Shown in pieces: positions 43,678 through 52,325 of a stretch of 64,000 bases of DNA (positions are counted from its first letter, which is position 1; each line of letters begins with the position of its first letter). Made by a program: the position numbers and the translations under genes. The stretch lies in the NCBI GenBank assembly GCA_035529695.1, contig DATKWD010000092.1, forward strand, positions 111,256 to 175,255, written 5' to 3'. The notes under the pieces were generated by a model, which made no database searches, had not been told where the DNA came from, and saw nothing but the letters and a program-made list of their open reading frames with translations. The DNA is from DATKWD01 sp035529695 (GTDB taxonomy: Bacteria > Actinomycetota > Acidimicrobiia > Acidimicrobiales > Salinilacustritrichaceae).

Positions 43678-44280
43678 TCAGGGGGCGGTGCTGTCGGCCG
43701 TCACACGTTCGCGAGCAGGGAGATCTGCACGCGGCGGTGTCGAGGTTCGGGTCTTCCGCGGGTCCCCGAGGATCCGGAAGGACACCAGGAAGGTGGTGAG
43801 GACCAGGGCCAGAGCGACCGCTGCCATCCAGAGCCGGTTCTGCGCATCGGTCCCCGCCGTGGCTGCGTGCATCGTGGCCGAGACGAACAGCGGATAGCTG
43901 GTCAGGTGGACGGCCAGCCAGAGACGGCGCGGCAGTCGCTGCATCAGCCACGAGGTGATCTGGACCGCGGCGAGCAGCCAGAAGGCCACGATGCCCCAGG
44001 CCACGGCACCAGACTTCCAGTCCGAGGCGTACGGGATGAAGAGGTCGGCCAAGCCGAAGTGCACGTAGCTGTCAGCGACCAGAGCGCCGATGTGGATTCC
44101 GGTGAACGTGATCGCCGTCCCTCCGGTGAATCGATGGGTTGCGAGGAGCCACTTGGGCACCTTGCGGCCGGCCACCAGCTTGCTTCGGTACAGCACGCCC
44201 CAGCTCACCGCGAACGCCAGGAGCCACCACGCAACGAGGCCCGACGCCCGGGCGATGTACCACCACAGTTGCTCGTTCAT
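43678..44280 (-). CDS. heme-type ferric-reductase-like membrane protein
   Basis: A 200-residue protein with six likely membrane segments, of the ferric-reductase-like/MsrQ type. Four His residues (in LATHRF, TGIHIG, AVHLTSY and ATMHAA) are placed for binding b-type heme. It would pass electrons across the membrane. The ATG start overlaps the stop of apbE (ATGA at 44277-44280), so the two are translationally coupled. Proteins of this type are often paired with a flavinylated FMN-binding partner and ApbE. Confidence 0.85.
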   Translation of the reverse strand: MNEQLWWYIARASGLVAWWLLAFAVSWGVLYRSKLVAGRKVPKWLLATHRFTGGTAITFTGIHIGALVADSYVHFGLADLFIPYASDWKSGAVAWGIVAFWLLAAVQITSWLMQRLPRRLWLAVHLTSYPLFVSATMHAATAGTDAQNRLWMAAVALALVLTTFLVSFRILGDPRKTRTSTPPRADLPARERVTADSTAP

Positions 44281-45176
44281 GCGGCGTCCTCGGTGCCGAG
44301 GAGGTCGATCGCTCCGAACTCGCACAGCCGTCCGTCACGTGTCCGGCCCCATGCGGCGTCGCCGACGCGCAGGTGACGCGCCCCTCGGGTGCCCTCGACC
44401 GTGAACGCGGTGCAGAGGGCTTCGGCCCACCAGCCGGCACCGGCCACGACGGTCACGGCCGCGAGGCCGGCGGCTGCAGGTCGGCCGCTCGTCGGATCGA
44501 TGATGTGATGACGGTCGGTCCCCCAGCGTCGCCGCTCGATCGAGCTGGTGGCGACGGCTCCAGCAGTGAGACTGATGATCCGTCCCTTCTCGGTCACGTC
44601 CTGCGCCTGGGTGCGCCAGGCGTCACCAACCGGTGGGCGTCCACGGACGGCGACGTCGCCGCCCACGTTGACACTCACGCCGGCGACACCATCCGCCATG
44701 AGTTCGGCGACCACGATGTCGGCAGCGAGCCCCTTGCCGATACCGCCCGGGTCGAACTCGACGCCGGCGGGCAGTCGAGCCCGACCGTCGCCGACCTCGA
44801 TGCCGTCCATGCCCGGAACGGTCACGGTGACCAGGGGCAGGCTCGAGTCGTCGTCGGTGACGAACGCGAAGTCATCCAGGTAGCCGGCGGAGGTGAGTGC
44901 CGGCAGCACGCTCGGATCGAAGCTTCCGTCGGTGTGTCGGTGGGCGGTGATCGCGGCTTCGAGCAGCATCTCGGTGTCGGCTGAGATCGGCGTCCGTGCG
45001 CCCCTCGCCTGGTTGAGCCGGCTGACTTCGGAGTCGGAACGGAAGCGGCTCCACTTGGCTTCGAGCTCTCCCAACCTGGTCTCGGCGACGCAGCAATGGT
45101 GCGGTGTCCCCCCGACGACGAGCACGTGTGCGTCAGATCCCATCACTGCGAACCGGCGCTCACACCGATCGTTCAC
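44277..45176 (-). CDS. apbE: FAD:protein FMN transferase (ApbE)
   Basis: A 299-residue flavin transferase. FRSDSEVSRLNQ near residue 45-56, DGSFDPSVLPAL near 85-95, and the FDPGGIGKGLAADIV and VNVGGDVAVRG motifs mark the ApbE family. HHIIDPTSGRPA gives the metal-binding region. It attaches FMN to a Thr or Ser of a partner protein outside the membrane; no signal peptide is visible. GTG start, overlapping the stop of the preceding Ala/Pro-rich gene by 4 bases. No clear FMN-binding-domain partner is in the cluster. Confidence 0.92.
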   Translation of the reverse strand: MNDRCERRFAVMGSDAHVLVVGGTPHHCCVAETRLGELEAKWSRFRSDSEVSRLNQARGARTPISADTEMLLEAAITAHRHTDGSFDPSVLPALTSAGYLDDFAFVTDDDSSLPLVTVTVPGMDGIEVGDGRARLPAGVEFDPGGIGKGLAADIVVAELMADGVAGVSVNVGGDVAVRGRPPVGDAWRTQAQDVTEKGRIISLTAGAVATSSIERRRWGTDRHHIIDPTSGRPAAAGLAAVTVVAGAGWWAEALCTAFTVEGTRGARHLRVGDAAWGRTRDGRLCEFGAIDLLGTEDAA

Positions 45177-45595
45177 GACGACTTGCTCACGGTCGTGGGC
45201 GCGGGCGCGGGTGCCGGTGCGGGCGCCGCCGAAGGTGCAGGCGCCGGGGTCGAGCTGGACCTCGACGGTGCCGAGCGCGACGGTCGAGACGAGGAAGGGG
45301 CCGCCGTCGCCGCGGTGGGCGGTGACGCAACGACGACGACCCGAACGATCCGCTTCTGGGCGGGTGGGCTTGGTGGTGGCAGCGGGACCGTGGTCGGTGT
45401 TGCCGTGGGCACGGTGTCCGCCGGAACGGTGGCGAACTCGACATCGTCCGAGGCGCTGGCGGCCTCCATGGCAGCGACGAGGGCGAAGCCGGCCGAGGCA
45501 CTGAGCCCGGCGATGGCGATGCGGCTCGCAACGGCGGGCTTGGTCCGCCTCGGCCGGGCCGCCACGTCAGGACGCACGGGACGCCGATCAGTCAT
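45173..45595 (-). CDS. membrane-anchored Ala/Pro-rich protein
   Basis: A 140-residue protein with a basic N-terminus, one membrane segment near residues 25-45 (SRIAIAGLSASAGFALVAAM) and a low-complexity exterior rich in Pro, Ala, Ser and Thr ending in an (AP)n tail. No enzyme motif and no flavinylation site (D-x-x-x-G-A-T-type) is seen. It overlaps the upstream acidic-tail gene by 8 bases and the downstream apbE start by 4, so translation is coupled. It might tether or space the reductase components outside the membrane. Confidence 0.6.
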   Translation of the reverse strand: MTDRRPVRPDVAARPRRTKPAVASRIAIAGLSASAGFALVAAMEAASASDDVEFATVPADTVPTATPTTVPLPPPSPPAQKRIVRVVVVASPPTAATAAPSSSRPSRSAPSRSSSTPAPAPSAAPAPAPAPAPTTVSKSS

Positions 45596-46043
45596 CGTCC
45601 TCGCGGCCCTCGTACTCCTCGTGGTCCTCGGACTCGTGGTCCTCGTACTCGGCTTCGTCTTCGTACTCGTACTCGTCCTCGCTCTCGTGTCCGACCGAGG
45701 AGCTCGGCGCCTTCGCCACCGGCGAAGGCGATGAGGCGGGAACTGCCGACGAGCTGCCGGCTGAGGCCGAGCTCGCCGGGGCGGCGGCCGGGCTGTCACC
45801 GGACGGCGGGTCGATCGGGTTCCCGAAGGCGTCGACGTAGATCGTCTCGATCGAGACCTCGGGTTCGGTGGTCGAGGTGGTCGAGGTGGTCGTGCTCGAC
45901 GGGGTCGGGTTCGAGGTCAGGCTGCCGACGACCTGTCGCTCGGGCTGGGCGAACACCCCGAGACTCACGGCGAGGGCACTTCCGGCGGCGGCGGCGGTCA
46001 TGGCGACGGCTGCGGCGGTGGTGACTGCGGTTCGTTTCTGCAT
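45588..46043 (-). CDS. exported protein with His/Asp/Glu-rich acidic tail
   Basis: A 151-residue protein with a signal-like hydrophobic N-terminus, a Ser/Thr/Pro linker and a C-terminal tail of about 33 residues that is almost entirely Asp, Glu, Tyr and His (for example DEYEYEDEAEYEDHES). Such a tail could bind metal ions such as iron or copper. It is the first gene of a four-gene unit ending with ApbE and a ferric-reductase-like protein. TACCTT lies 7 bases before the ATG. The tail is encoded by short DNA repeats based on TACTCG/TCCTCG, which could change length by slippage. Confidence 0.7.
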   Translation of the reverse strand: MQKRTAVTTAAAVAMTAAAAGSALAVSLGVFAQPERQVVGSLTSNPTPSSTTTSTTSTTEPEVSIETIYVDAFGNPIDPPSGDSPAAAPASSASAGSSSAVPASSPSPVAKAPSSSVGHESEDEYEYEDEAEYEDHESEDHEEYEGREDDD

Positions 46044-46050
46044 GGAGATG

Positions 46051-46056
46051 AAGGTA
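46051..46056 (-). promoter_or_regulatory. -10 box of a likely leaderless promoter
   Basis: TACCTT (minus strand), 7 bases before the ATG of the acidic-tail gene, in the 102-base divergent gap before the response regulator. Confidence 0.4.
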
Positions 46057-46114
46057 CGCCCGGCCGCACAAAGTGGGGGCGAGCACAAGGCAAGGAAACG
46101 GTAAAGATCCACAC

Positions 46115-46127
46115 GTGCCGATGGCAC
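46115..46127. promoter_or_regulatory. inverted repeat upstream of the response regulator
   Basis: GTGCC/GAT/GGCAC lies 19 bases before the GTG of the response regulator in the divergent gap. It could be an autoregulatory site, but alone is weak evidence. Confidence 0.3.
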
Positions 46128-46145
46128 TCGTGTCACGGTGAACTC

Positions 46146-46820
46146 GTGCACCTACTCGTGGTCGAGGACGACCGGGCCATCGCCGACCCCTTGCTCGACG
46201 GACTCGAGCGGGCGGGATTCGCGGTCGAACACGCTTGCAGCGGGGCCGAGGCGCTCGCCGCCGAGGGATACGAGCTCGTGCTGCTCGACCTCGGGCTCCC
46301 CGATCTCGACGGTGCCGAAGTCTTCCGACGAATTCGTGCGACCTCGAACGTTCCGGTGATCGTGGTCACCGCGCGTGGTGACGAGATCGACCGGGTGATG
46401 CTGCTCGAGCTCGGTGCCGACGACTACGTCGTCAAACCGTTCGGCCTCCGCGAACTCGTCGCCCGGATACGTGCCGTGGCTCGTCGCAGCGATGGGTCGA
46501 ACCCCGACGAGTACCCACCCGAGCGCTCCGATGTCGGCCGGCTCGTCGTCGACGCCCGCTCGCGGACGGTGACGATCGACGGTCAGCTGATCGTGCTGAC
46601 ACCCAAGGAATTCGATCTGCTCGCCTTCCTGACGACTGATGTCGGGCGGGTGTTCACGCGCGCCGACATCCTGCGGTCGGTGTGGGACGAACACTGGTAC
46701 GGGTCGACCAAGACGCTCGACGTCCACGTGGCCTCGCTCCGTCGGAAGCTCGGTTCGCCGGCGTGGATCGAAACCGTGCGCGGGGTGGGCTTCCGGGTCG
46801 TCGACGCCGGCGATCCATGA
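46146..46820 (+). CDS. OmpR-family response regulator
   Basis: A 224-residue response regulator. The receiver domain (1-115) has the acidic pair in VVEDD, the phosphorylated Asp in LVLLDLGLPD, the Thr in VVTARG and the Lys in VVKPFG. The C-terminal half is an OmpR winged helix (TPKEFDLLAFL through the ETVRGVGFRV hairpin). Its stop overlaps the start of the histidine kinase gene (ATGA at 46817-46820). The gene is divergent from the four-gene reductase/ApbE unit, which is its most likely target. Confidence 0.95.
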   Translation: MHLLVVEDDRAIADPLLDGLERAGFAVEHACSGAEALAAEGYELVLLDLGLPDLDGAEVFRRIRATSNVPVIVVTARGDEIDRVMLLELGADDYVVKPFGLRELVARIRAVARRSDGSNPDEYPPERSDVGRLVVDARSRTVTIDGQLIVLTPKEFDLLAFLTTDVGRVFTRADILRSVWDEHWYGSTKTLDVHVASLRRKLGSPAWIETVRGVGFRVVDAGDP

Positions 46821-48214
46821 CCCGTCGACTCCTCGCCGGCTACCTCACGATCACCATCTTCGTGTTGGCCGTGCTTGCGGTCCCGCTCGGGTTCACCTTT
46901 GCCGACCGGGAGCGGACGCTCGTGCTGGCGGACCTCGAGCGTGACGCGCGCGTCATGGCCTCGGAGGTGGAGGATCCGCTCGAGACGGGGAACCTCGTCG
47001 AGGCCTCGCCACGCATCGTCGAGTACGCACGAGACGCGGGTGCTCGGGTGGTGGTCGTCGATGCCGAGGGGGTGTCGACGGTCGACACCGACGCCGGACC
47101 CGATGCGCCTCGTCGTGACTTCTCGACTCGTCCCGAGTTCATCGAGGCACTCGGCGGTGGTCAGGCACTCGGTGACCGGATGTCCGAGACCATCGGCGAG
47201 CGCATCTTCTTCGTGGCGGTTCCGGTCGCGTCGACCGGGGGTATCTTCGGCGCAGTTCGGATCACCATGCCTGCGAGCCGCTTCGACGATCGCGTCGCCG
47301 ACAACTGGCGGAACCTGGGGGTGCTCGCGCTGGTCGTGTTGCTCGCCGTCACGGTGGTCGGTCTGATCACGGCCCGAACGGTGACCGGCCCGGTGCGTGA
47401 GTTGCAGGCGGGGGCGGTGGGGCTGGCCAGCGGTGACCTCTCGACGCGTGTCTCAGCCGACCGTGGCCCGCCCGAGCTGCGCGAAGCCGCATCGACCTTC
47501 AACGCCATGGCGGCGCGTCTCGAGCATCTGGTGGACAGCCAGCGATGGTTCGTGTCGGCGGCATCTCACGAACTCCGCACACCGTTGACGGCTCTGCGGC
47601 TGCGACTCGAGAGTCTCGAGGAGAGTGTCGAGGGCGAGGACCGCGAGCGTCTCGACGCAGCGATGGCCGAGACCGACCGATTCGTCGCTCTGGTCGATGC
47701 ACTCCTGGCGCTGGCCCGGGCCGACTCGGGTGCGGCGGTTCCGGTCGCCGTCGACGTCGAGGCGGTGGCCCGTGCGCGGTTCGATCTCTGGGAGCCGCTT
47801 TGTTCGGAGCGCGGGATCGACCTGCGTTTCGACGATGCCTCAGGAATCACCGCGCTCGCCCTCCCGACCGCGGTGGGCCAGGTGCTCGACAACCTGGTGG
47901 CGAACGCCACCGACGCGGTTTCGGCCGGCGGTCAGATCTCGGTGTCGTTCGGCCTCCGCCAGGCAGAGGTCGTCGTCACGGTCGCGGACGACGGCCACGG
48001 CCTCTCCGAAGACCAGTGGGAGGTCGTGTTCGAGCGATTCCGGCGAGGCCCTGACCCCGTGGCCGACGGAACGGGACTCGGGCTCGCATTGGTTCGTCAG
48101 CTCGCCGAGGCGAGCGGCGGTTCGGCTCGTGCCGTGCGACACGAACTCGGCGGGTTCGCCGTCGAGGTGACCTTCCCGGTGGCGCCCCGGGGCGCCGACG
48201 CGGTCACCGAATAG
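46817..48214 (+). CDS. sensor histidine kinase
   Basis: A 465-residue sensor kinase: one membrane segment at residues 5-25, an extracellular sensing region of about 140 residues, a second segment near 175-195, a HAMP domain (TARTVTGPVRELQAGAVG), then the H-box ASHELRTPLTALR, N-box DNLVANATDAV, and G-boxes DDGHGLS and GTGLGLALV. The stimulus is unknown; the divergent reductase unit and exported metal-binding-like tail suggest redox or metal stress. It ends 6 bases before the convergent typA stop. Confidence 0.95.
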   Translation: MTRRLLAGYLTITIFVLAVLAVPLGFTFADRERTLVLADLERDARVMASEVEDPLETGNLVEASPRIVEYARDAGARVVVVDAEGVSTVDTDAGPDAPRRDFSTRPEFIEALGGGQALGDRMSETIGERIFFVAVPVASTGGIFGAVRITMPASRFDDRVADNWRNLGVLALVVLLAVTVVGLITARTVTGPVRELQAGAVGLASGDLSTRVSADRGPPELREAASTFNAMAARLEHLVDSQRWFVSAASHELRTPLTALRLRLESLEESVEGEDRERLDAAMAETDRFVALVDALLALARADSGAAVPVAVDVEAVARARFDLWEPLCSERGIDLRFDDASGITALALPTAVGQVLDNLVANATDAVSAGGQISVSFGLRQAEVVVTVADDGHGLSEDQWEVVFERFRRGPDPVADGTGLGLALVRQLAEASGGSARAVRHELGGFAVEVTFPVAPRGADAVTE

Positions 48215-48220
48215 CGCGGC

Positions 48221-50059
48221 TCACGAATCGGCTCGGGCGTTCTTCTCGGACTTCTTCTGGCGTGCCCGCAGGTTGGGGTCGAGCTCGACCTTGCGGAGTC
48301 GGATCGATGTCGGGGTCACCTCGGCGCATTCGTCGGAGCTGATGAACTCGAGCGCCTGTTCGAGGCTGAGATCGCGGGGAGGAGTGAGCTTGACGGTGTT
48401 GTCGGACGCCGCGGCTCGCACGTTGGTCTGCTTCTTCTCTCGACACACGTTCACGTCCATGTCGTCGCCGCGACGGTTCTCGCCGACCATCATCCCCTCG
48501 TAGACCTCGTCGCCCGGAGCGACCATCATCGTGGCGCGCTCTTGCAGGTTGACCAGGGCGTAGGTGGTGACCGGACCCCGGCGGTCCGAGACGAGGCTGC
48601 CTGACGAGCGCGTGCGGATCTCGCCGAACCACGGCTCCCAGTCCTCGTGCACGCTGTGGAGCAGGCCGCTTCCGCGGGTGGTCGTGAGGAACTCGGTCCG
48701 GAAGCCGATGAGGCCACGGGCCGGGACGAGGTAGTCGAGACGGACCCAGCCAGTGCCGTGGTTGACCATCTGCTCGAGCCGTCCCTTGCGGGAGGCGAGC
48801 AGCTGAGTGACGTCGCCGACGTGCTCGTCGGGCAGGTCGATGGTGACCCGCTCGACCGGCTCGTGCAGCTTGCCGTCGATCTCGCGGGTGAGGACCTCGG
48901 GCTTGCCGACCGTCAGCTCGAACCCTTCACGCCGCATCTGCTCAACGAGGATCGCGAGCTGGAGCTCGCCGCGACCCTGGACTTCCCAGGCGTCGGGGCG
49001 GTCGGTCGGGAAGACGCGCATCGAGACGTTGCCGACCAGCTCGGAGTCGAGGCGATTCTTCACGAGGCGGGCCGTGAGCTTCGAGCCATCGCGCCCGGCG
49101 AGCGGCGACGTGTTGATGCCGATGGTCATCGACAGACTCGGCTCGTCGACCGTGATGACCGGCAGCGGGCGAGGGTCGTCGAGGTCGGCGAGGGTCTCGC
49201 CGATGGTGACGTCGGGAAGCCCGGCGATGGCCATCAGGTCTCCCGGGCCGGCCTCGTCGGCGTCGACCCGATCGAGGTTGACGGTGCGGTAGAGCTCGGT
49301 GATCTTGGCCGGCTCGATGGTGCCGTCGGTGCGGCACCACGCCACGGTCTGACCCCGCTTCACCGTGCCGTGCATCACCCGGCACATGGCGAGGCGACCC
49401 ACGTAGGGCGACGCATCCAGGTTGGTCACCCATGCCTGGAACGGATGGTCGGGGTCGTGGCGCGGCGCAGGAATGGAGTCGCGGAGCACCCGGAAGAGGG
49501 GCTCGAGGTCGTCGCCGATGTCGTCGGGGTCGGTCCCGCAGCGACCCTCACGCGCGATCGCGTAGAGGACCGGGAACTCGATCTGGTGGTCGTGGGCGTC
49601 GAGGTCGAGGAACAGCCCGTAGACCTCGTCGACGACCTCGCTGATGCGGGCGTCGGGGCGGTCGATCTTGTTGATGACGACCACGATCGGGAGGTCGTCG
49701 GCCAACGCCTTGCGCAGCACGTAGCGGGTCTGGGGGAGGGGTCCTTCACTTGCATCGACCAGCAGCACGGCGCCGTCGACCATGGTGAGTGCTCGTTCGA
49801 CCTCACCGCCGAAATCTGCGTGTCCGGGGGTGTCGACGATGTTGTAGGTGACGCCCTCCTTGGTCACGGCGGTGTTCTTGGCGAGGATCGTGATGCCCTT
49901 CTCGCGTTCGAGGTCGCCCGAGTCCATGACCCGCTCGTTGACGGCCTCGTGCTCGCCGAACGCGCCGGATTGCCAGAGCATGGCGTCGACCAGCGTGGTC
50001 TTGCCATGGTCGACGTGGGCGATGATCGCCACGTTGCGGAGGTCGTCACGGGTCTGCAT
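48221..50059 (-). CDS. typA: ribosome-binding GTPase TypA/BipA
   Basis: A 612-residue translational GTPase. G1 is AHVDHGKT (residue about 14-21), G3 is DTPGHADFGGEV, and G4 is NKIDRPDA. The EF-G-like domains II, III and V and the TypA-specific C-terminal domain follow. It helps ribosome assembly and growth under stress or low temperature. The start ATG at 50059 follows a TAGCCT box by 12 bases. It is divergent from the second cupredoxin gene. Confidence 0.96.
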   Translation of the reverse strand: MQTRDDLRNVAIIAHVDHGKTTLVDAMLWQSGAFGEHEAVNERVMDSGDLEREKGITILAKNTAVTKEGVTYNIVDTPGHADFGGEVERALTMVDGAVLLVDASEGPLPQTRYVLRKALADDLPIVVVINKIDRPDARISEVVDEVYGLFLDLDAHDHQIEFPVLYAIAREGRCGTDPDDIGDDLEPLFRVLRDSIPAPRHDPDHPFQAWVTNLDASPYVGRLAMCRVMHGTVKRGQTVAWCRTDGTIEPAKITELYRTVNLDRVDADEAGPGDLMAIAGLPDVTIGETLADLDDPRPLPVITVDEPSLSMTIGINTSPLAGRDGSKLTARLVKNRLDSELVGNVSMRVFPTDRPDAWEVQGRGELQLAILVEQMRREGFELTVGKPEVLTREIDGKLHEPVERVTIDLPDEHVGDVTQLLASRKGRLEQMVNHGTGWVRLDYLVPARGLIGFRTEFLTTTRGSGLLHSVHEDWEPWFGEIRTRSSGSLVSDRRGPVTTYALVNLQERATMMVAPGDEVYEGMMVGENRRGDDMDVNVCREKKQTNVRAAASDNTVKLTPPRDLSLEQALEFISSDECAEVTPTSIRLRKVELDPNLRARQKKSEKNARADS

Positions 50060-50151
50060 GGGGAACAGACGAGGCTAACGGTGGGGTTTCCGGCGCCTTG
50101 CATCGTCGGTCAGGCGGGGATCCGGCTTGTTCTGGCCCCCACTCAGATTTC

Positions 50152-50157
50152 TAGGAT
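50152..50157 (+). promoter_or_regulatory. -10 box of a likely leaderless promoter
   Basis: TAGGAT, 6 bases before the ATG of the second cupredoxin gene. A TTGTTC at 50127-50132 could be a loose -35. Confidence 0.4.
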
Positions 50158-50163
50158 GCTCTG

Positions 50164-50583
50164 ATGATCGAGGGGCGCCGTTTCGTGATGGCCGGGCTGG
50201 CCGCCATGTTCGGTACGGCATCGGTCCTCGGCGCTTGCGGCAGCTCCAGCGACGCCGGTGGCGGCGCCTACGATGGACCGCTGGTAGAAGGCGTGACGGT
50301 CGACGTCGAGGCGCCCGACGACTTCTTCCGGCCCGAGTCGGTCGAGGTCGAGGCGGGCACCGAGGTCGTCTGGACCAACGTCGGTCGCAACGACCACAAC
50401 GTGATCCTGTCCGAGTCGAAGGACATCCTGGTCGAAACCAAGGAGTTCGCCCCCGGTGATGTCGGATCGTTCCGGTTCACCGAAGTAGGAACGTTCCGCT
50501 ACTACTGCTCGCTTCACGGAACACCTGACGTCGGCATGGTTGGCGTCATCGAAGTCGTCGAACCCGAGGAGACCCCCGCATGA
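50164..50583 (+). CDS. cupredoxin-type copper lipoprotein
   Basis: A 139-residue protein with a lipobox (TASVLGAC) and a plastocyanin-like domain. Likely type 1 copper ligands are His in NDHNVIL, Cys and His in YYCSLHGTPDVGM, and Met in that segment. It should be an external, membrane-anchored electron carrier or copper-handling protein. Its stop overlaps a short downstream frame (ATGA at 50580-50583) leading into a broken DUF1996 gene. A related cupredoxin is at 13217-13642. Confidence 0.85.
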   Translation: MIEGRRFVMAGLAAMFGTASVLGACGSSSDAGGGAYDGPLVEGVTVDVEAPDDFFRPESVEVEAGTEVVWTNVGRNDHNVILSESKDILVETKEFAPGDVGSFRFTEVGTFRYYCSLHGTPDVGMVGVIEVVEPEETPA

Positions 50584-51039
50584 GTCGGTTTCTCGACGGG
50601 CGGCGCTGGTCTGCGCTGCTTCGCCATGATCACCGACCAGGCCGAGTGGGCGTGCGGGCGCTCGCGCCTGACGTCCACCCTGTCGCCTGACGTCCGCTCT
50701 GCCGCCCGACTGCCCCCCGTTGGCACCCTTGCTGCTCGCCTCACGTTTCCGTCGTGTTGGGACGGTCGGTCGCTCGGCAGCGATGATCACCGGTCGCACG
50801 TGACCGAGGCCGTGGCAGGCGGGTGTCCGTCGTCGCATCCGGTCGAGATCACCGAGGTGACGTTCGCGATCCACTCCACGGTCAACGGCGACATCGCCGA
50901 TCGGTTGTCGCTCGCGAGCGGGGAACTGGCGAGCGCGCACGCCGACTTCGTCAGCGGCTGGGAACCCGGCCGTCTCGCCCGCGAGATCGGCGCCTGTCTG
51001 CACCGGAACCTGGTGTGCAACGTTCCCGATGACCTCTGA
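50580..51039 (+). pseudogene. truncated DUF1996 protein
   Basis: A short frame begins at 50580, coupled to the cupredoxin stop, and ends at 50690 after 36 codons. In another frame (ATG at 50626) the C-terminal third of a DUF1996 protein is readable: TFPSCWDGRSLGSDDHRSHV, CPSSHPVEITEVTF and ASAHADFVSGWEPG match the family pattern of a Trp-Asp-Gly and Ser-His-Pro-Val signature. The family's N-terminal 150 residues, including the secretion signal, are missing. It overlaps the start of the HAD gene by 11 bases. I cannot rule out a short functional product. Confidence 0.5.
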
Positions 51040-51718
51040 GTCGTCGGGTCGATTCGACCTGGTGATCTTCGACTGTGACGGCGTGTTGGTCGACAGCGAG
51101 CGGCTCATCGTGAAGGTCGAGGCGCAGATCTGCCGAGAGCGAGGGTGGGACCTCACCGAGTCCGACGTCATCCGCGAGTTCGTGGGGCTCTCCGATGAGG
51201 CGATGCGCGCCCGGCTGTCCGAACTCGTCGGCGAGGACCTCGGACCCGACTGGGATGCCGAGTACGCCGATCGGTATCGCTCGGCGCTCGCTCGTGATCT
51301 CGAAGTGGTCCCGGGGGTGGCTGGGCTCGTCGACCGCCTGCACGGTGCGGGCGTCCCGACGTGTGTGGCGTCGAGCGGAAGTCACGACAAGATGCAGCTC
51401 ACGCTCGGCAAGACCGGGCTGTTCGACCGATTCGCCGGCCGGATCTTCAGCGCCACCGATCCTGGGGTGAAGCGCGGCAAGCCCGCACCCGATCTGTTCC
51501 TCCATGCCGCATACCAGCTGGGCGCCGATCCCGTGCGGTGCGCTGTGGTCGAGGACAGCCCCTATGGCATCGAGGCGGCGCTGGCCGCTGGGATGACCCC
51601 GTTCGGATTCGCGGGCAGCGTCATCCCGGCCAACCGGTTGGCGGGCGATGGCGTGACCGTCTTCGGCCACATGGATCAGCTCGCCGCGCTTCTCGGACTG
51701 CCCGACGCACCGATCTGA
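51029..51718 (+). CDS. HAD-family phosphatase (beta-phosphoglucomutase-like)
   Basis: A 229-residue HAD hydrolase. Motif I is FDCDGVLVDSE with both Asp residues. The Ser/Thr motif is CVASSGSHDK, the Lys motif is KRGKPAPDLFL, and the last acidic motif is VVEDSPYGIEAA. A helical cap lies between motifs I and II. It probably dephosphorylates a sugar phosphate or similar small molecule. The start overlaps the broken DUF1996 gene. RidA follows 35 bases after its stop. Confidence 0.9.
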   Translation: MTSESSGRFDLVIFDCDGVLVDSERLIVKVEAQICRERGWDLTESDVIREFVGLSDEAMRARLSELVGEDLGPDWDAEYADRYRSALARDLEVVPGVAGLVDRLHGAGVPTCVASSGSHDKMQLTLGKTGLFDRFAGRIFSATDPGVKRGKPAPDLFLHAAYQLGADPVRCAVVEDSPYGIEAALAAGMTPFGFAGSVIPANRLAGDGVTVFGHMDQLAALLGLPDAPI

Positions 51719-51753
51719 TCCGGCTGCAAGACTCCGGCGATGAGGCGCACCCC

Positions 51754-52128
51754 ATGACCGTCGACCGGATCGTCGTCGAGGGGTTGGGTCGTCTCCCGCA
51801 GTTCGCCCACGCCGCAGTGGCGGGCGATGTCGTCTACGTCTCGGGCACGCTCGGAACCACCGAAGGGCTCACGCTGGCCGAGGGCATCGCGGCCCAGACG
51901 CGCCAGACGCTCGAGAACATGGGCCGGATCCTCGAGGCTGCCGGCGCGTCGTGGGACGACGTGGCGAAGGTGAGCGTCTACCTCGCCGACATGGTCGAGT
52001 TCGGCGCCATGAACGAGTCCTATGGCGAGTTCTTCGAGGCCACGCCGCCCGCACGCATCACCATCGGCGGCGTCGACCTCGCCCTCGGCGCAAGGGTCGA
52101 GATGGAGTGCATCGCCCACCGCCCCTGA
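51754..52128 (+). CDS. ridA: RidA/YjgF-family protein
   Basis: A 124-residue RidA-type protein, which in the family removes reactive 2-aminoacrylate-like imines. The TPPARITIGGV segment keeps the key Arg (near residue 103), and FAHAAVAGDVVYVSGTLG matches the N-terminal signature. Family members work as trimers in the cytoplasm. ATG start at 51754. It follows the HAD gene and is followed by repeat copy 3, 23 bases after the stop. Confidence 0.85.
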   Translation: MTVDRIVVEGLGRLPQFAHAAVAGDVVYVSGTLGTTEGLTLAEGIAAQTRQTLENMGRILEAAGASWDDVAKVSVYLADMVEFGAMNESYGEFFEATPPARITIGGVDLALGARVEMECIAHRP

Positions 52129-52151
52129 CCGGGAAACAGACGCCCCGCCCC

Positions 52152-52200
52152 GATCTTCGTTGCTCTCGCGCCAATTATTGGCAGGAGAGCAACGAAGATC
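52152..52200. repeat. 49-bp palindromic repeat, copy 3
   Basis: Arms GATCTTCGTTGCTCT and AGAGCAACGAAGATC pair perfectly and match copy 2 exactly. The core is CGCG, CCAATTATTGG, CAGG; its central CCAATTATTGG differs from copy 2 by one base in the middle. It lies 23 bases after the RidA stop and 125 bases before the next gene. Confidence 0.95.
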
Positions 52201-52325
52201 GAGTGGTTTGGTGGGATCTCGTCGATCTCTGGCTGTTCGGCGGCCGGTCTTCTAGGTTCGCTCCAGCGCCTTCGCGTCCTGGCCGGAAGTGACGACGAGA
52301 TCTCCCACCGAATGTCGGGGTCGTC

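Noticed and set aside
45600..45700. CRISPR-like or tandem-repeat array
   Set aside because: Short codon-level repeats inside a coding frame; no spacer-repeat pattern.
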